In this document: in pieces, positions 53,779 through 63,263 of the stretch
How the letters are laid out: the number at the start of each line of letters is the position of its first letter
Numbering within the stretch: the stretch's first letter is position 1
DNA from: Bradyrhizobium sp. CER78
GTDB taxonomy: Bacteria; Pseudomonadota; Alphaproteobacteria; Rhizobiales; Xanthobacteraceae
DNA: 64,000 nucleotides
NCBI RefSeq assembly: GCF_029846235.1
Contig: NZ_JARVWP010000020.1
Location: forward strand, 1-64,000
Direction of reading: 5' to 3'
Program-made: the position numbers and the translations under genes
Notes under the pieces: model-generated
Told to the model about the DNA's origin: nothing
The model's database searches: none
Seen by the model: only the letters and a program-made list of their open reading frames with translations

Positions 53779-54912
53779 ATGATCAGCCGCAGGGCGCTTT
53801 CCGGATTGCTGATGACGCTGGTCGGACCCTCATCGATCACCGGCAACACGCTGGGGCTGGGTCATTGCCGGGGATCGTGCGCGAATGTCGACCTGCCGGC
53901 ACTTGGCTACGATACGTTCTGCCGGTCGTTCTTCGATATCGCGGCGAAGGGAAAACTGCGCGCGATCGCAACCGGCCCGGACATCCGGCGGGAGATGCGG
54001 TCGCTGTTCCGGGAGCGGCGGCTCTATCGGCCTTCCCGCGATGACATCCGGATTCTCTGGCGCGACACGGCGGATGGATTCTCGGTCGCGAAAGTGGAGT
54101 TCGATCTGGAATGCGGCATGCCGGTGCGCGGATGTCTCGGAATCCCCGATGGCGCGTTGAAGGGATTGATCCTGCTCGCTCACGGCATGGCGAGCACGCC
54201 GGAGCGATGCTTCGATGATGCCGACAAGGACTACATGAACGCGCTCGGCGAGCAGCTTTGCCAGGACGGCTATGTTGTCTGGTGTCCCTACATCGTTCAG
54301 ATCGGAAATCAGGAGAGCCAGAACAACATCGCCGCGATGCTGGCATCCCATGGCGTCTCCGCGCACAACGTGTCGTGTGCATCGATCGACGCCGGCGAAA
54401 CCATCTGCCGCAAGTTGACCGGCGCGTCCGGTCTGAATGTCGGCGTCTACGGGGTGTCCTCGGGCGCGTTTCTTGCGCTGCATCTGGAAGCCGCGACGGG
54501 GCGGATGCGGCCGACCGTCGTCTCCGGATACATGCGTGACGAGAAGAAGTTTCTGATGTCGTCCACCATCAGCAAGAACCTCGGCATCGAACTTGCGGCC
54601 TACATTCATTTCGCCAACAGCCGCGCAAAATACGCCGGCGCGGAGCTGGCATACCTGCTCTGTCCATGCCCGCTGTTCGTCGAGATCGGCAGCCACGATG
54701 CTGCAAACGCGATCGAGCTCGGGCGGGACGAGAAGTTTGCGGAAATGCAATCGGTCTACGCGGCCTCAGCCCATCCGCAACTGATCGAGATGGACGTGTT
54801 CGACGGCGTGCACGAGGCCAGCGGCAAGCGCGCAAGGCCGTGGCTGCGCAGCCACCTGGCGTCGCCTGCCTATCAAGAGACATCTCGCTTGAAGAACGCC
54901 ATCGCGTTGTGA
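53779..54912 (+). CDS. Alpha/beta-hydrolase-fold protein, unassigned
   Basis: 377 residues; GGGAGGGCCG precedes the ATG. The N-terminus MISRRALSGLLMTLVG could be a Tat-like signal. The central part is a hydrolase fold: LILLAHGMASTPERC, nucleophile elbow YGVSSGAFLALHL with Ser227, and a late histidine in FDGVHEASGKRARPW. A run of about 120 residues before the fold (DTFCRSFFDIAAKGKLRAIATG, RRLYRPSRDDIRILWRD) is not familiar. Nine or more cysteines are spread through it. I cannot name the substrate; its relatives may be rare. Confidence 0.75.
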   Translation: MISRRALSGLLMTLVGPSSITGNTLGLGHCRGSCANVDLPALGYDTFCRSFFDIAAKGKLRAIATGPDIRREMRSLFRERRLYRPSRDDIRILWRDTADGFSVAKVEFDLECGMPVRGCLGIPDGALKGLILLAHGMASTPERCFDDADKDYMNALGEQLCQDGYVVWCPYIVQIGNQESQNNIAAMLASHGVSAHNVSCASIDAGETICRKLTGASGLNVGVYGVSSGAFLALHLEAATGRMRPTVVSGYMRDEKKFLMSSTISKNLGIELAAYIHFANSRAKYAGAELAYLLCPCPLFVEIGSHDAANAIELGRDEKFAEMQSVYAASAHPQLIEMDVFDGVHEASGKRARPWLRSHLASPAYQETSRLKNAIAL

Positions 54913-55203
54913 GTGGCGGCCGCTATTCCCGCTGCAATACGTCGCCGAGCCTGCGCCGTGTCGCAGATATCCATCCCCGACTTCGTCCTTGCCGGCGGCA
55001 CGCTTGCGCGTATCACATTGATGCGAGCCTCCGGCGTCCGCGGCATGCCCCGAACCGACGGCGATGACGTTACAGGATTGTCGGATTGGGCGCGTTATGA
55101 TCTCCTGCAACGCACCTTGCCTATCCCTAGCCTTCACGGTCTGAGGGAACTCGACGTCATATCCGTCTCGTCAAGCTTGTTGATAGCCGAAGGGTTGGAC
55201 CGC

Positions 55204-56439
55204 ATGAGTGGTACGGAACGAATGCTCGGTGGATTGGCAGGGTTTCTCGTATCGGCGGGACTTGCGGCTAGCGGGATATCGGCGGCCCATGCCCAGGCAG
55301 GTCCGCCCGGGCCTCCTGCCGTCGGCGTGTTCGAGGCGGTGAAGCGGCCGGTCACCGAGACCAATGAATTTCTGGGGCGCATCGAGGCCCCCAACCGCGT
55401 CAATGTGGTGGCGCGTGTCACGGCGTTCCTGGACAAACGGAACTTCGTCGAGGGCGCCGAGGTCAAGGCCGGTGACCTCTTGTATCAACTCGAGCGCGGG
55501 CCGTTCGAGGCCGACCTCGCATCGAAGAAGGCGCAGGTCGCGCAGTTGCAGGCGACGCTGGTCAACGCCAAGCTGACCACCGACCGCGCCAAGGCCCTGA
55601 TGGGCGGGCCGGCCGGCCAGCAATCGAACGTCGACGCCGCGGTCGCCAATCAGCAGAGCCTCGAGGCCCAGGTGCAGGCCGCGCAGGCGCAGGTCGACCT
55701 GTCCCAGATCAATCTCGACTACACCATGATCCACTCGCCGATCGATGGCAGGATCGGACGCACCGCGGTCACTGAAGGCAACGTCGTGACGCCGAGCTCG
55801 GGAACCCTGACGACCATCGTCAGCCAGGACCCGATGTATGTCACGTTTCCCGTGCCGGTCCGCGAGGCGCTCGATCTCCGCGACCGCTATGCGACCCGCG
55901 GCGGCTTCAAGGCGGTCGTCATCCGCCTGCGTTTGACGGACGGCCGGCTCTACGACAAGGTCGGCGAGCTGAATTTCGTCAACAACACGATCGCGCAGAA
56001 CACCGACACCATTTCGCTGCGCGGCACCATTCCAAACCCGTCGACATACACCTCCGTCGCAACCGGCGGTGCGGTCCGCGAGCTCACCGACAATGAGTTC
56101 GTCACCGTTCTGCTGGAAGGGGTGCAGCCGGTCGAGGTGCTGGCGATCCCGCGCTCGGCGGTGCTGTCGGACCAGCAGGGCGAATATGTCTACGTCGTCG
56201 GCGCGGACAACAAGGCCGAGCAAAAGCGGATCCAGCTTGGGCAATCGACGTCGACAATTGCGGCAGTGACAAGCGGCATAGCGCTTGGCGACAAGGTCAT
56301 CGTCGAGGGATTGCAGAAGGTCAAACCGGGCGAGGTGGTCGCGCCGGGGCCTGCCAGCGCGCTGATCCAGTCGAGCATGAAGGTCTCGGCGGATGGTGGC
56401 GCCAGCAGCGCGCCGAAATCGACGGGCAATAACCCATGA
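55204..56439 (+). CDS. RND efflux periplasmic adaptor subunit (membrane fusion protein)
   Basis: 411 residues from the ATG at 55204; the open frame begins 97 codons upstream, but the signal peptide (GGLAGFLVSAGLAASGISAAHAQA) follows this start. The adaptor has a barrel-sandwich lipoyl half (RIEAPNRVNVVARVTAFLDKRNFVEGAEVKAGDLLYQLERGPFEADL), a helical hairpin (AKKAQVAQLQATLVNAKLT type pattern, ending SQINLDYTMIHSPIDGRIG) and a beta-barrel C-terminal part. It links the inner-membrane pump to an outer-membrane channel. Stop and next start overlap by four bases. Confidence 0.93.
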   Translation: MSGTERMLGGLAGFLVSAGLAASGISAAHAQAGPPGPPAVGVFEAVKRPVTETNEFLGRIEAPNRVNVVARVTAFLDKRNFVEGAEVKAGDLLYQLERGPFEADLASKKAQVAQLQATLVNAKLTTDRAKALMGGPAGQQSNVDAAVANQQSLEAQVQAAQAQVDLSQINLDYTMIHSPIDGRIGRTAVTEGNVVTPSSGTLTTIVSQDPMYVTFPVPVREALDLRDRYATRGGFKAVVIRLRLTDGRLYDKVGELNFVNNTIAQNTDTISLRGTIPNPSTYTSVATGGAVRELTDNEFVTVLLEGVQPVEVLAIPRSAVLSDQQGEYVYVVGADNKAEQKRIQLGQSTSTIAAVTSGIALGDKVIVEGLQKVKPGEVVAPGPASALIQSSMKVSADGGASSAPKSTGNNP

Positions 56440-59400
56440 TTTCCGCTGTCTTCGTCGATCGTCCGCGGCTTGCGATCGTCATCGCGTTCGTGATCACGAT
56501 CGCGGGCGCGTTGGCGCTGATGCAAATTCCCGTCGCCCAGTTCCCGGACATCGTGCCGCCGCAGGTCACAGTCTCGGCCGTGTTCCCCGGCGCTTCGGCC
56601 GAAGTCGTCGAATCGAGCGTCGCCCAGCCGCTGGAAGCGCAGGTCGTCGGCGTCGACAAGATGCTCTACATGAAGTCGACCAGCGGCAATGACGGCAGCT
56701 ACACGCTGACGGTCTCGTTCGCGCTCGGCACCGATCCCGATATCAACACCGTCAACGTCAACAACCGGGTGCAGAGCGCGCTCGCGCAATTGCCGACCGA
56801 GGTACAGGCGCAAGGCCTGACCGTGCAGAAGAAATCCTCGGCCGTGCTGCAGTTCATCGTGCTGTACAGCAAGAGCGGTGAGCAGGACCCGCTGTTCATC
56901 ACCAACTACGCCATCATCAACGTGCTGGACGCGATTTCGCGGACGCCCGGCGTCGGGCAGGCGTCACTGTTCGCCAAGCTGAACTATTCGATGCGGATCT
57001 GGTTCGACACCCAGCGCCTGACCAGCCTCAATCTGGCGCCGTCGGACGTGATCGCCGCGATCCGTGCCCAGAGCGTGCAGGCGCCGGTCGGCCGCATCGG
57101 CGCGCGTCCGATCAGCAACGATCAGCAGTTCCAGTTCAACGTGCAGACCCAGGGCCGCCTGACGACATCCAAGCAGTTCGGCGACATCGTGCTGCGCGCC
57201 AATCCGGACGGATCGGTGCTGCGGATCAGGGACGTCGCCCGCGTCGAGATCGGCGCCCAGAACATGGATTCGGAGTCGCGGATCGACGGCAATCCCGGGG
57301 TGCCGATGGGCATCTATCTTGCGCCCGGCGCCAATGCCGTGACCACGGCGAAGGCCGTGCAGGCCACGCTTGCGAAGCTGTCGGAGCGGTTCCCGCCGGG
57401 CCTGACCTACCTCGTGCAGTACGACTCCACGACCTTTGTCTCCGACACGATCAAGGAAGTGATCAAGACGCTCGGCGAGGCCTTCGTGCTCGTCGTGATC
57501 GTGGTGTTCCTGTTCCTCGGCAATCTGCGCGCCACGGTGATCCCCGCGGTCGCGGTTCCGGTCAGCCTGATCGGCGCCTTCGCGGTGCTGCTGGCGCTCG
57601 GCTATTCCGCCAACACGGTCTCGCTGCTGGCGATGGTGCTTGCGATCGGCATCGTGGTCGACGACGCCATCGTCGTGGTCGAGAATGTCGAACGCGTCAT
57701 GGAGGAAGAGCCGGAGCTGTCGCCGGCCGACGCCACCAAGAAGGCGATGGCGCAGATCACGGCGCCGATCATCGCGATCTCGCTGGTGCTGCTCTCGGTG
57801 TTCGTGCCGATCGCGTTCATCCCCGGCATTTCCGGCACGCTGTTCCGCCAGTTCGCGGTGACGATCAGCGCCGCGATGGTGATCTCGGCACTGAACGCGC
57901 TGACCTTGTCGCCGGCGCTGTGCGCCGTGTTCCTGCGCCACGGCGGACCGCGCCGCGGCATCATGGGGCGGGTGCTCGATAGCATCGACTGGGTGCGCGA
58001 CCGCTATGCCGGCGTGGTGCAGCGGCTGGTCCGCCTTGCGGTGCTCTCGCTGGTCGCGGTGCTGGTGTTTGCCGGCGCGGTGTTCGGCGTGTCGAAGATC
58101 ACGCCGACCGGCTTCCTGCCCGAGGAGGACCAGGGCGCCTTCTTCATCGCGGTGCAACTGCCTGACGGCGCCTCGGTGGCGCGCACCAGCGAGGTTACCA
58201 AGCAGGTCGAGGCGCTGTTGAAGAAGAACCCGGCGGTCGATCACGTGCTGTCGATCATCGGCTTCTCGCTGCTCGACGGTGCAAGCGAACCGAACTCGGC
58301 CTTCATGGTGGCGCGCATGAAGGCGTTCGCCGATCGCAAGGCGGTCACCGAGTCCGTTCAGGCCGCGATCGGGCAGACCTTCGTCGGCGGATCGCAGATC
58401 CGCCAGGCCTCGGTCCTGCCGTTCAACCTGCCGCCGATCATCGGGCTCTCGACATCCGGTGGCTTCGAGTATCAGCTCGAAGCGCTGGAAGGGCAGGACC
58501 CGGCTTCGCTCAGCAGCGTGATGGGCGGGCTGATCGGCGCCGCCAACCGCAATCCGAACCTGACCCGCGTGTTCTCGACCTTCACCGCGACCAATCCATC
58601 GGTCTATCTCGACATCGATCGCGCCAAGGCACAGGCGCTCGGCCTCAACATGGCCGACGTCTTCACCGCGCTGCAGGCCACGCTCGGCGGCATCTATGTC
58701 AACAACTTCAACCTGTTTGGCCGCACCTGGCAGGTCAATGTGCAGGGCGATGCCGCCAATCGCCGCGACATTCCCGACATCTGGCAGATCTATGTGCGCA
58801 ACACCGGCGGCGAGATGGTGCCGATCCGCTCGATCGCAAGCCTGCGGATCGTCACCGGCCCGCAGGTGATCACGCGCTACAACAATTATCGTTCGGTCAC
58901 GGTGAACGGCAGCCCGGCGGCGGGCGTGTCGTCGGGCACCGCGATCGCGACGATGGCCGACCTCTCCAAGACGACGTTGCCTTCAGGCTATTCCTACGAG
59001 TGGACCGGCACCGCCTATCAGGAGCAGGCAGCCTCCGGCCAGACCGGCATCATCCTCGCGCTCGCGGTGCTGTTTGCCTATCTGTTCCTGGTGGCGCTGT
59101 ATGAGAGCTGGACTATCCCGATTCCCGTGCTGCTGTCGGTCACGGTCGGCGTCTTCGGGTCCTATCTTGCGATCAAGCTCGCGGGGCTCAACCTCGATCT
59201 CTACGGCCAGATCGGCCTTGTGGTGCTGATCGCGCTCGCGGCCAAGAACGGCATCCTGATCGTCGAGTTCGCCAAGGAGCAGCGCGAGGCCGGTAGGCCG
59301 ATCGCGGAGGCCGCGACGATGGGCGCGCAGATGCGTTTCCGCGCCGTGATGATGACCTCGATCGCCTTCATCCTCGGCCTGGTGCCGCTGGTGGTCGCGA

Positions 59401-59582
59401 CCGGCGCAGCGGAAATCAGCCGCCGCGCGGTCGGCACCGCGGTATTCGGCGGCATGCTCGCGGCGAGCTCGATCGGCATCTTCCTGGTGCCGATGCTCTT
59501 TGTCACCTTCCAGGGCTGGCGCGAAGGTGTGAAGAACCGCTTCGGCAGGCGGAACAAGACGGAACAGCCGGTGTCGCACTAA
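56436..59582 (+). CDS. RND multidrug efflux pump, HAE-1 family (AcrB/MexB-like)
   Basis: 1048 residues, the usual size for the trimeric proton-driven drug pump. Twelve membrane spans and two large periplasmic loops are evident. The opening is MISAVFVDRPRLAIVIAFVITIAGALALMQIPVAQFPDIVPPQV. The proton-relay aspartates are in AIGIVVDDAIVVVENVERVM. The later halves contain SVFVPIAFIPGISGTLFRQFAVTISAAM and LAAKNGILIVEFAKEQREAG. No outer-membrane TolC-type gene follows, so the channel is encoded elsewhere. No local repressor is seen either; a 49-bp repeat follows the stop. Confidence 0.96.
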   Translation: MISAVFVDRPRLAIVIAFVITIAGALALMQIPVAQFPDIVPPQVTVSAVFPGASAEVVESSVAQPLEAQVVGVDKMLYMKSTSGNDGSYTLTVSFALGTDPDINTVNVNNRVQSALAQLPTEVQAQGLTVQKKSSAVLQFIVLYSKSGEQDPLFITNYAIINVLDAISRTPGVGQASLFAKLNYSMRIWFDTQRLTSLNLAPSDVIAAIRAQSVQAPVGRIGARPISNDQQFQFNVQTQGRLTTSKQFGDIVLRANPDGSVLRIRDVARVEIGAQNMDSESRIDGNPGVPMGIYLAPGANAVTTAKAVQATLAKLSERFPPGLTYLVQYDSTTFVSDTIKEVIKTLGEAFVLVVIVVFLFLGNLRATVIPAVAVPVSLIGAFAVLLALGYSANTVSLLAMVLAIGIVVDDAIVVVENVERVMEEEPELSPADATKKAMAQITAPIIAISLVLLSVFVPIAFIPGISGTLFRQFAVTISAAMVISALNALTLSPALCAVFLRHGGPRRGIMGRVLDSIDWVRDRYAGVVQRLVRLAVLSLVAVLVFAGAVFGVSKITPTGFLPEEDQGAFFIAVQLPDGASVARTSEVTKQVEALLKKNPAVDHVLSIIGFSLLDGASEPNSAFMVARMKAFADRKAVTESVQAAIGQTFVGGSQIRQASVLPFNLPPIIGLSTSGGFEYQLEALEGQDPASLSSVMGGLIGAANRNPNLTRVFSTFTATNPSVYLDIDRAKAQALGLNMADVFTALQATLGGIYVNNFNLFGRTWQVNVQGDAANRRDIPDIWQIYVRNTGGEMVPIRSIASLRIVTGPQVITRYNNYRSVTVNGSPAAGVSSGTAIATMADLSKTTLPSGYSYEWTGTAYQEQAASGQTGIILALAVLFAYLFLVALYESWTIPIPVLLSVTVGVFGSYLAIKLAGLNLDLYGQIGLVVLIALAAKNGILIVEFAKEQREAGRPIAEAATMGAQMRFRAVMMTSIAFILGLVPLVVATGAAEISRRAVGTAVFGGMLAASSIGIFLVPMLFVTFQGWREGVKNRFGRRNKTEQPVSH

Positions 59583-59587
59583 TTGTT

Positions 59588-59637
59588 TGAGCACGATCTT
59601 TTCGGAAAAGCGCTTCGCACTTTTCCGGATCATGCTT
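59588..59637. repeat. Dispersed ~49 bp inverted-repeat element, copy 5
   Basis: TGAGCACGATCTTTTCGGAA, then AAGCGCTTCGCACTTTTCC and GGATCATGCTT. It begins six bases past the pump stop codon and has one change in the left arm (CACG for CATG). Confidence 0.9.
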
Positions 59638-59719
59638 TAGATCCGGCCTAATCCCATCGCGCATTAGCGGGGTGCGTGAGGCGGGGCTATACTGCCTGCC
59701 TCATCGATGGAGTTCCGGA

Positions 59720-60202
59720 TTGAGTGTTGCCTTCACCAAGGAAGAAAGTGCCGAGACTGCGTCCGAAACGCTGTTGCCGGACCGTCCCATCTCGCCGCAT
59801 CCCAATCTGGTGACCGAAGCGGGACGTAAGGCGCTGGAGCGCCAGCTTCAGGAGGCGCGCGAGGCCTATGAGACCGCGCAGCAGCTGGAGGACGTCAACG
59901 AACGGCGGCGGCAGTCGGCGGTTCCGCTGCGCGACGCGCGTTATCTCACGGAACGTCTCCGCACCGCGCAGGTGGTGCCCGATCCTGCTTCGACCGAAAC
60001 CGTTGCCTTCGGCAGCACGGTGACCTTCAGCCGCGCCGACGGCCGCGTGCAGACCTACCGCATTGTCGGCGAGGACGAAGCCGATCCGAAGGCCGGCTCA
60101 ATCTCCTTCGTCTCGCCGGTAGCGAGATCGCTGATGGGGAAGGCCCTGGGCGACGTCGTCGGGTCGGGTGAGCAGGAACTGGAAATCGTCGCGATCGCCT
60201 AA
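59720..60202 (+). CDS. GreA/GreB-family transcript-cleavage factor
   Basis: 160 residues from a TTG at 59720 with GGAG eight bases before it; an ATG further upstream in this frame reads unrelated sequence. The N-terminal coiled coil (VTEAGRKALERQLQEAREAYETAQQLEDVNERRRQS) and the C-terminal FKBP-like domain (STVTFSRADGRVQTYRIVGEDEADPKAGSISFVSPVARSLMGK) are characteristic. Gre factors rescue backtracked RNA polymerase. The N-terminal ~35 residues before the coil are an extension seen in some rhizobial members. Which of the two coil-tip acidic residues is present cannot be settled by eye. Confidence 0.9.
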   Translation: MSVAFTKEESAETASETLLPDRPISPHPNLVTEAGRKALERQLQEAREAYETAQQLEDVNERRRQSAVPLRDARYLTERLRTAQVVPDPASTETVAFGSTVTFSRADGRVQTYRIVGEDEADPKAGSISFVSPVARSLMGKALGDVVGSGEQELEIVAIA

Positions 60203-60289
60203 ACGAGGTGACTCGGAGTCCAGCGACGGGCTCCGCTTCACCTCGCCCCGTAAGAACGGGGAGAGTGGGGGCAGCGTCGTCGCAATCGG

Positions 60290-60928
60290 CTACGCCGCCG
60301 GCAGCGCAAGCCGCTCGATTGTCTGGATATGCCGCGCGAGCAGGCTGCAGGCCTGCTCGATGTTGCGGGCGCGCAGCGCCTGCAGGATCACGCGATGATC
60401 CTGGCTCGGCCGCGGCCGCCAGCCAGCGTTGCGCGCCATCGCGAACACCAGACGTGAATTCGCCAGCTGCAACCCGTCGAGGCTGGCGAGCAGCCGCGGC
60501 ATCGCACAGGGCGCGACCAGCGCGTGATGAAAGGCGCGATTGGCCATCTCGAAGTCCTGCACCGTCTCGGCATTGTCGCCTTCGACCAGCGCGACCTCGA
60601 TCCGGGCCAATTGGGCCGACGTGAATTTGGGCGCCGCATTGCGCAACGCGACCACCTCGAGGGCGGCGCGCATCTCGGCGATCTCCTTCACCGATTTGGT
60701 GTCGAGCGGCGCAACCCGCACCCCGCGGCGCGGCACCGCAATGACGAGGTGCTGCGCCTCCAATTGCCTGAAGGCCTCGCGCACCGGGACGTGGCTGGAG
60801 TGGAATTCGCGCGCGACATGGTCCTGCCGCAGCGGCGCATCCGGCGCCAAGGTGCCGCTGATGATGCGCTCACCGATCGCCTCGGCGATGCGCCCGGCGG
60901 TCGTCGTGTTCTCGCCCCCGTCCATCAT
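60290..60928 (-). CDS. bioR: GntR-family biotin regulator (BioR type)
   Basis: 212 residues. The GntR winged helix is at 10-75 (TTAGRIAEAIGERIISGTL, VAREFHSSHVPVREAFRQLEAQHLV, VPRRGVRV). The helical FCD ligand domain fills the rest (MRAALEVVALRNAA, FHHALVAPC, and the final HRVILQALRARNIEQACSLLARHIQ). In Rhizobiales a GntR/FCD repressor, BioR, controls bioBFDAZ through TTATCTATAA-like boxes. This gene is divergent from bioB, and such boxes lie on both sides. One covers its own start codon. No ribosome site precedes the ATG, so the message may be leaderless. Confidence 0.88.
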   Translation of the reverse strand: MMDGGENTTTAGRIAEAIGERIISGTLAPDAPLRQDHVAREFHSSHVPVREAFRQLEAQHLVIAVPRRGVRVAPLDTKSVKEIAEMRAALEVVALRNAAPKFTSAQLARIEVALVEGDNAETVQDFEMANRAFHHALVAPCAMPRLLASLDGLQLANSRLVFAMARNAGWRPRPSQDHRVILQALRARNIEQACSLLARHIQTIERLALPAA

Positions 60929-60941
60929 AGATTATCTATCA
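60926..60941. promoter_or_regulatory. BioR box overlapping the bioR start codon
   Basis: TTATCTATCA at 60932-60941, with the arm ATAGAT on its left side (ATAGATTATCTAT from 60927). It covers the bioR start codon and a TATGAT hexamer on the minus strand, so occupancy would block bioR itself. Confidence 0.6.
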
Positions 60942-60994
60942 TAAAAACGAGTGCGCTCTCGCAGAGCCTCGGCTAGCATCATTCTAAGTCCAAG

Positions 60995-61025
60995 ATCATA
61001 GATAATATACCAGATTATCTATGAT
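60995..61025. promoter_or_regulatory. BioR double operator upstream of bioB
   Basis: ATCATAGATAAT (60995-61006) and ATTATCTATGAT (61014-61025) form a perfect 12-bp inverted repeat around seven bases. Each arm contains a TTATCTATGA-type box. It lies 21 bases before the bioB start codon, over the expected promoter. Confidence 0.8.
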
Positions 61026-61046
61026 TCCAACAAGAAGGCAAGCCAG

Positions 61047-62042
61047 ATGGTTGATGTCGTAGAGATCGAACGGACCGCGAGCCGCATAAGCGTAGCGCCC
61101 CACAAGCACTGGGAGCGCGCCGAGGCTGAAGCGCTCTATAATTTGCCGTTCGCGGACCTGATGTTCCAGGCGCAGGGCGTTCACCGCGCCAACTTCAATC
61201 CGAACCACGTCGAAACCGCGAGCCTGCTCAGCATCAAGACCGGCGGCTGTCCGGAAGATTGCGGCTACTGCTCCCAGAGCGCGCAATACGACACCGGCCT
61301 GAAGGCCACCCGCCTGATGCCGCGCGACGAGGTGGTTGCGGTGGCGCAGCGCGCCAAGGACGCCGGCGCCACCCGCTTCTGCATGGCCGCGGCCTGGCGC
61401 AGTCCCAAGGACCGCGATCTCGATCAGGTCTGCGACATGGTCAGCGCGGTGAAGGGGCTCGGCATGGAGACCTGCGTCACCCTCGGCATGTTGACGCCGG
61501 ACCAGGCCGAACGCCTCTCCGAGGCCGGGCTCGATTTCTACAACCACAACGTCGATACCTCGCCGGAGTATTACGACAAGATCATCACCACCCGCACCTT
61601 GCAGGACCGCATCGATACGCTGGCGCATGTGCGCGATGCCGGCATCAAGGTCTGCTGCGGCGGCATCATTGGCATGGGCGAACAGGTCGACGACCGGCTC
61701 GGCATGCTGATGCTGCTCGCCAACCTCCCGAGCCATCCGGAGAGCGTGCCGATCAATCTGTGGAACGAGGTCAAGGGCGTGCCGGTCAACGACACCGCCG
61801 AGCGCCCCGATCCGATCGCGCTGGTGCGATTGGTCGCCACCGCGCGGATCATGATGCCGCAGAGCGTGGTGCGGCTGTCGGCCGGTCGGCAATACATGAC
61901 CGACGAGCTGCAGGCGATGTGCTTCCTGGCTGGCGCGAACTCGATCTTCATCGGCGATGTGCTGCTGACCACCAAGAACCCGCAGCGCGACCGCGACGCC
62001 GATCTGCTGGATCGGCTCGGCATCACCTCCCGCCTCGCCTGA
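61047..62042 (+). CDS. bioB: Biotin synthase
   Basis: 331 residues; AAGAAGGC lies before the ATG. A radical SAM enzyme that inserts sulfur into dethiobiotin, the last step of biotin synthesis. The radical SAM cysteines are Cys68, Cys72 and Cys75 (GGCPEDCGYCSQSAQY). YNLPFADLMFQAQGVHRANF, FYNHNVDTSPEYY and GIIGMGEQVDDRLGML are family segments; the closing AGANSIFIGDVLLTTKNP is also typical. It is the first gene of a biotin operon controlled by the operator at 60995. Confidence 0.98.
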   Translation: MVDVVEIERTASRISVAPHKHWERAEAEALYNLPFADLMFQAQGVHRANFNPNHVETASLLSIKTGGCPEDCGYCSQSAQYDTGLKATRLMPRDEVVAVAQRAKDAGATRFCMAAAWRSPKDRDLDQVCDMVSAVKGLGMETCVTLGMLTPDQAERLSEAGLDFYNHNVDTSPEYYDKIITTRTLQDRIDTLAHVRDAGIKVCCGGIIGMGEQVDDRLGMLMLLANLPSHPESVPINLWNEVKGVPVNDTAERPDPIALVRLVATARIMMPQSVVRLSAGRQYMTDELQAMCFLAGANSIFIGDVLLTTKNPQRDRDADLLDRLGITSRLA

Positions 62043-62108
62043 TCGCAATCTTCCGCGAGCGCGCGGCCACAGTCCGCGCGTGACCAACCTTGCATCTGAG
62101 AGAGAAGC

Positions 62109-63263
62109 ATGAGCGCAATCCATGCGGCCAACGCCGCTGATTACGCCGCGGCCTTGTACGCCCTGAGCAAGGACGATCGGCTCCGCGGCCTCAAGCCGCG
62201 CGCGGGCATCGATTTCGTCTCGAACGACTATCTGGCGCTCGCGAATTCGCCACGCATCAAGCAGGCGGTTGCGGCCGCGCTCGCGGCCGGCACGCCGATC
62301 GGCGCCGGCGGCTCGCGGCTTCTGCGCGGCAATTGCGAGGAGCACGAACGGCTGGAGGTCGAGGCCGCCGCGTTCTTCCGCACCGAGACAGCATTGTTCT
62401 TCGGCGGCGGCTACGTCGCCAATTTTGCCGTGCTGACCACGCTGCCGCAGCGCGGTGACCTGCTGGTTCTCGATTCCCTCGTGCACGCCAGCATCCATGA
62501 GGGCGCCCGCGCCGGCCGGGCCGAGTTCCGGTTCAGCGAACACAATAGTCCGCAGTCGGTCGAAGACACCATTCGCGGCTGGCGCGCCGAGGGCGGCGTG
62601 GGCCGGGTCTGGATCGTGGTCGAAAGCGTCTACAGCATGGACGGTGATCTCGCGCCGCTCGCCGACCTCGTCGCGATCGCCGAGCGGCACGATGCGTTCC
62701 TGATGGTCGACGAGGCGCACGGCACCGGCGTCTATGGCGAGCGGGGACGCGGGCTGACGGCGCCCTATGAGGGCCGCGAGAATCTCGTGATCGTGCATAC
62801 CTGCGGCAAGGCGCTGGGCGTCGCGGGTGCGCTGGTTACGGCCCCGACCGTGTTGCGCGATTTCATGGTCAATCGCTGCCGGCCGTTCATCTTCGCCACC
62901 GCGCCGTCGCCGCTCACAGCGGTTGCCGTGCGCGAGGCGCTGTTGATCCTGCAACAGGAACCTGAGCATCAACAGCGCCTGGCAAGCCTGGTTGCGTTCA
63001 CGCATCGCGAGCTCGAACAGCGCGGCTGGCGCAGTCCGTCGCGCTCGCAGATCGTGCCCTATATCGTCGGCGACAATGCGCGCGCGATGCGCCTTGCGTT
63101 GGCGCTGCAGGCGCGCGGCTTTGACGTCAGAGGCATCAGGCCGCCGACCGTGCCGGCGGGTACGGCCCGATTGCGGATCGCGCTGACCCTCAATGTCGAC
63201 GAGGACGACGTGCGCGCGCTGCTCGATGCGCTTGTCGCGGAGACCAACGGATGGCCGCAATGA
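62109..63263 (+). CDS. bioF: 8-amino-7-oxononanoate synthase
   Basis: 384 residues; GAGAGAAGC precedes the ATG. A PLP enzyme that condenses pimeloyl-ACP (or -CoA) with L-alanine. Characteristic parts are GIDFVSNDYLALANSPRI, GSRLLRGNCEEHERLE, FLMVDEAHGTGVYGERGRGL and the PLP-lysine segment HTCGKALGVAGAL. It overlaps bioD by 13 bases, so translation is probably coupled. Confidence 0.97.
   Translation: MSAIHAANAADYAAALYALSKDDRLRGLKPRAGIDFVSNDYLALANSPRIKQAVAAALAAGTPIGAGGSRLLRGNCEEHERLEVEAAAFFRTETALFFGGGYVANFAVLTTLPQRGDLLVLDSLVHASIHEGARAGRAEFRFSEHNSPQSVEDTIRGWRAEGGVGRVWIVVESVYSMDGDLAPLADLVAIAERHDAFLMVDEAHGTGVYGERGRGLTAPYEGRENLVIVHTCGKALGVAGALVTAPTVLRDFMVNRCRPFIFATAPSPLTAVAVREALLILQQEPEHQQRLASLVAFTHRELEQRGWRSPSRSQIVPYIVGDNARAMRLALALQARGFDVRGIRPPTVPAGTARLRIALTLNVDEDDVRALLDALVAETNGWPQ

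Noticed and set aside
54913..55203. N-terminal extension of the RND adaptor
   Set aside because: The signal peptide and lipoyl half follow the ATG at 55204; the upstream part has no similarity to adaptors.
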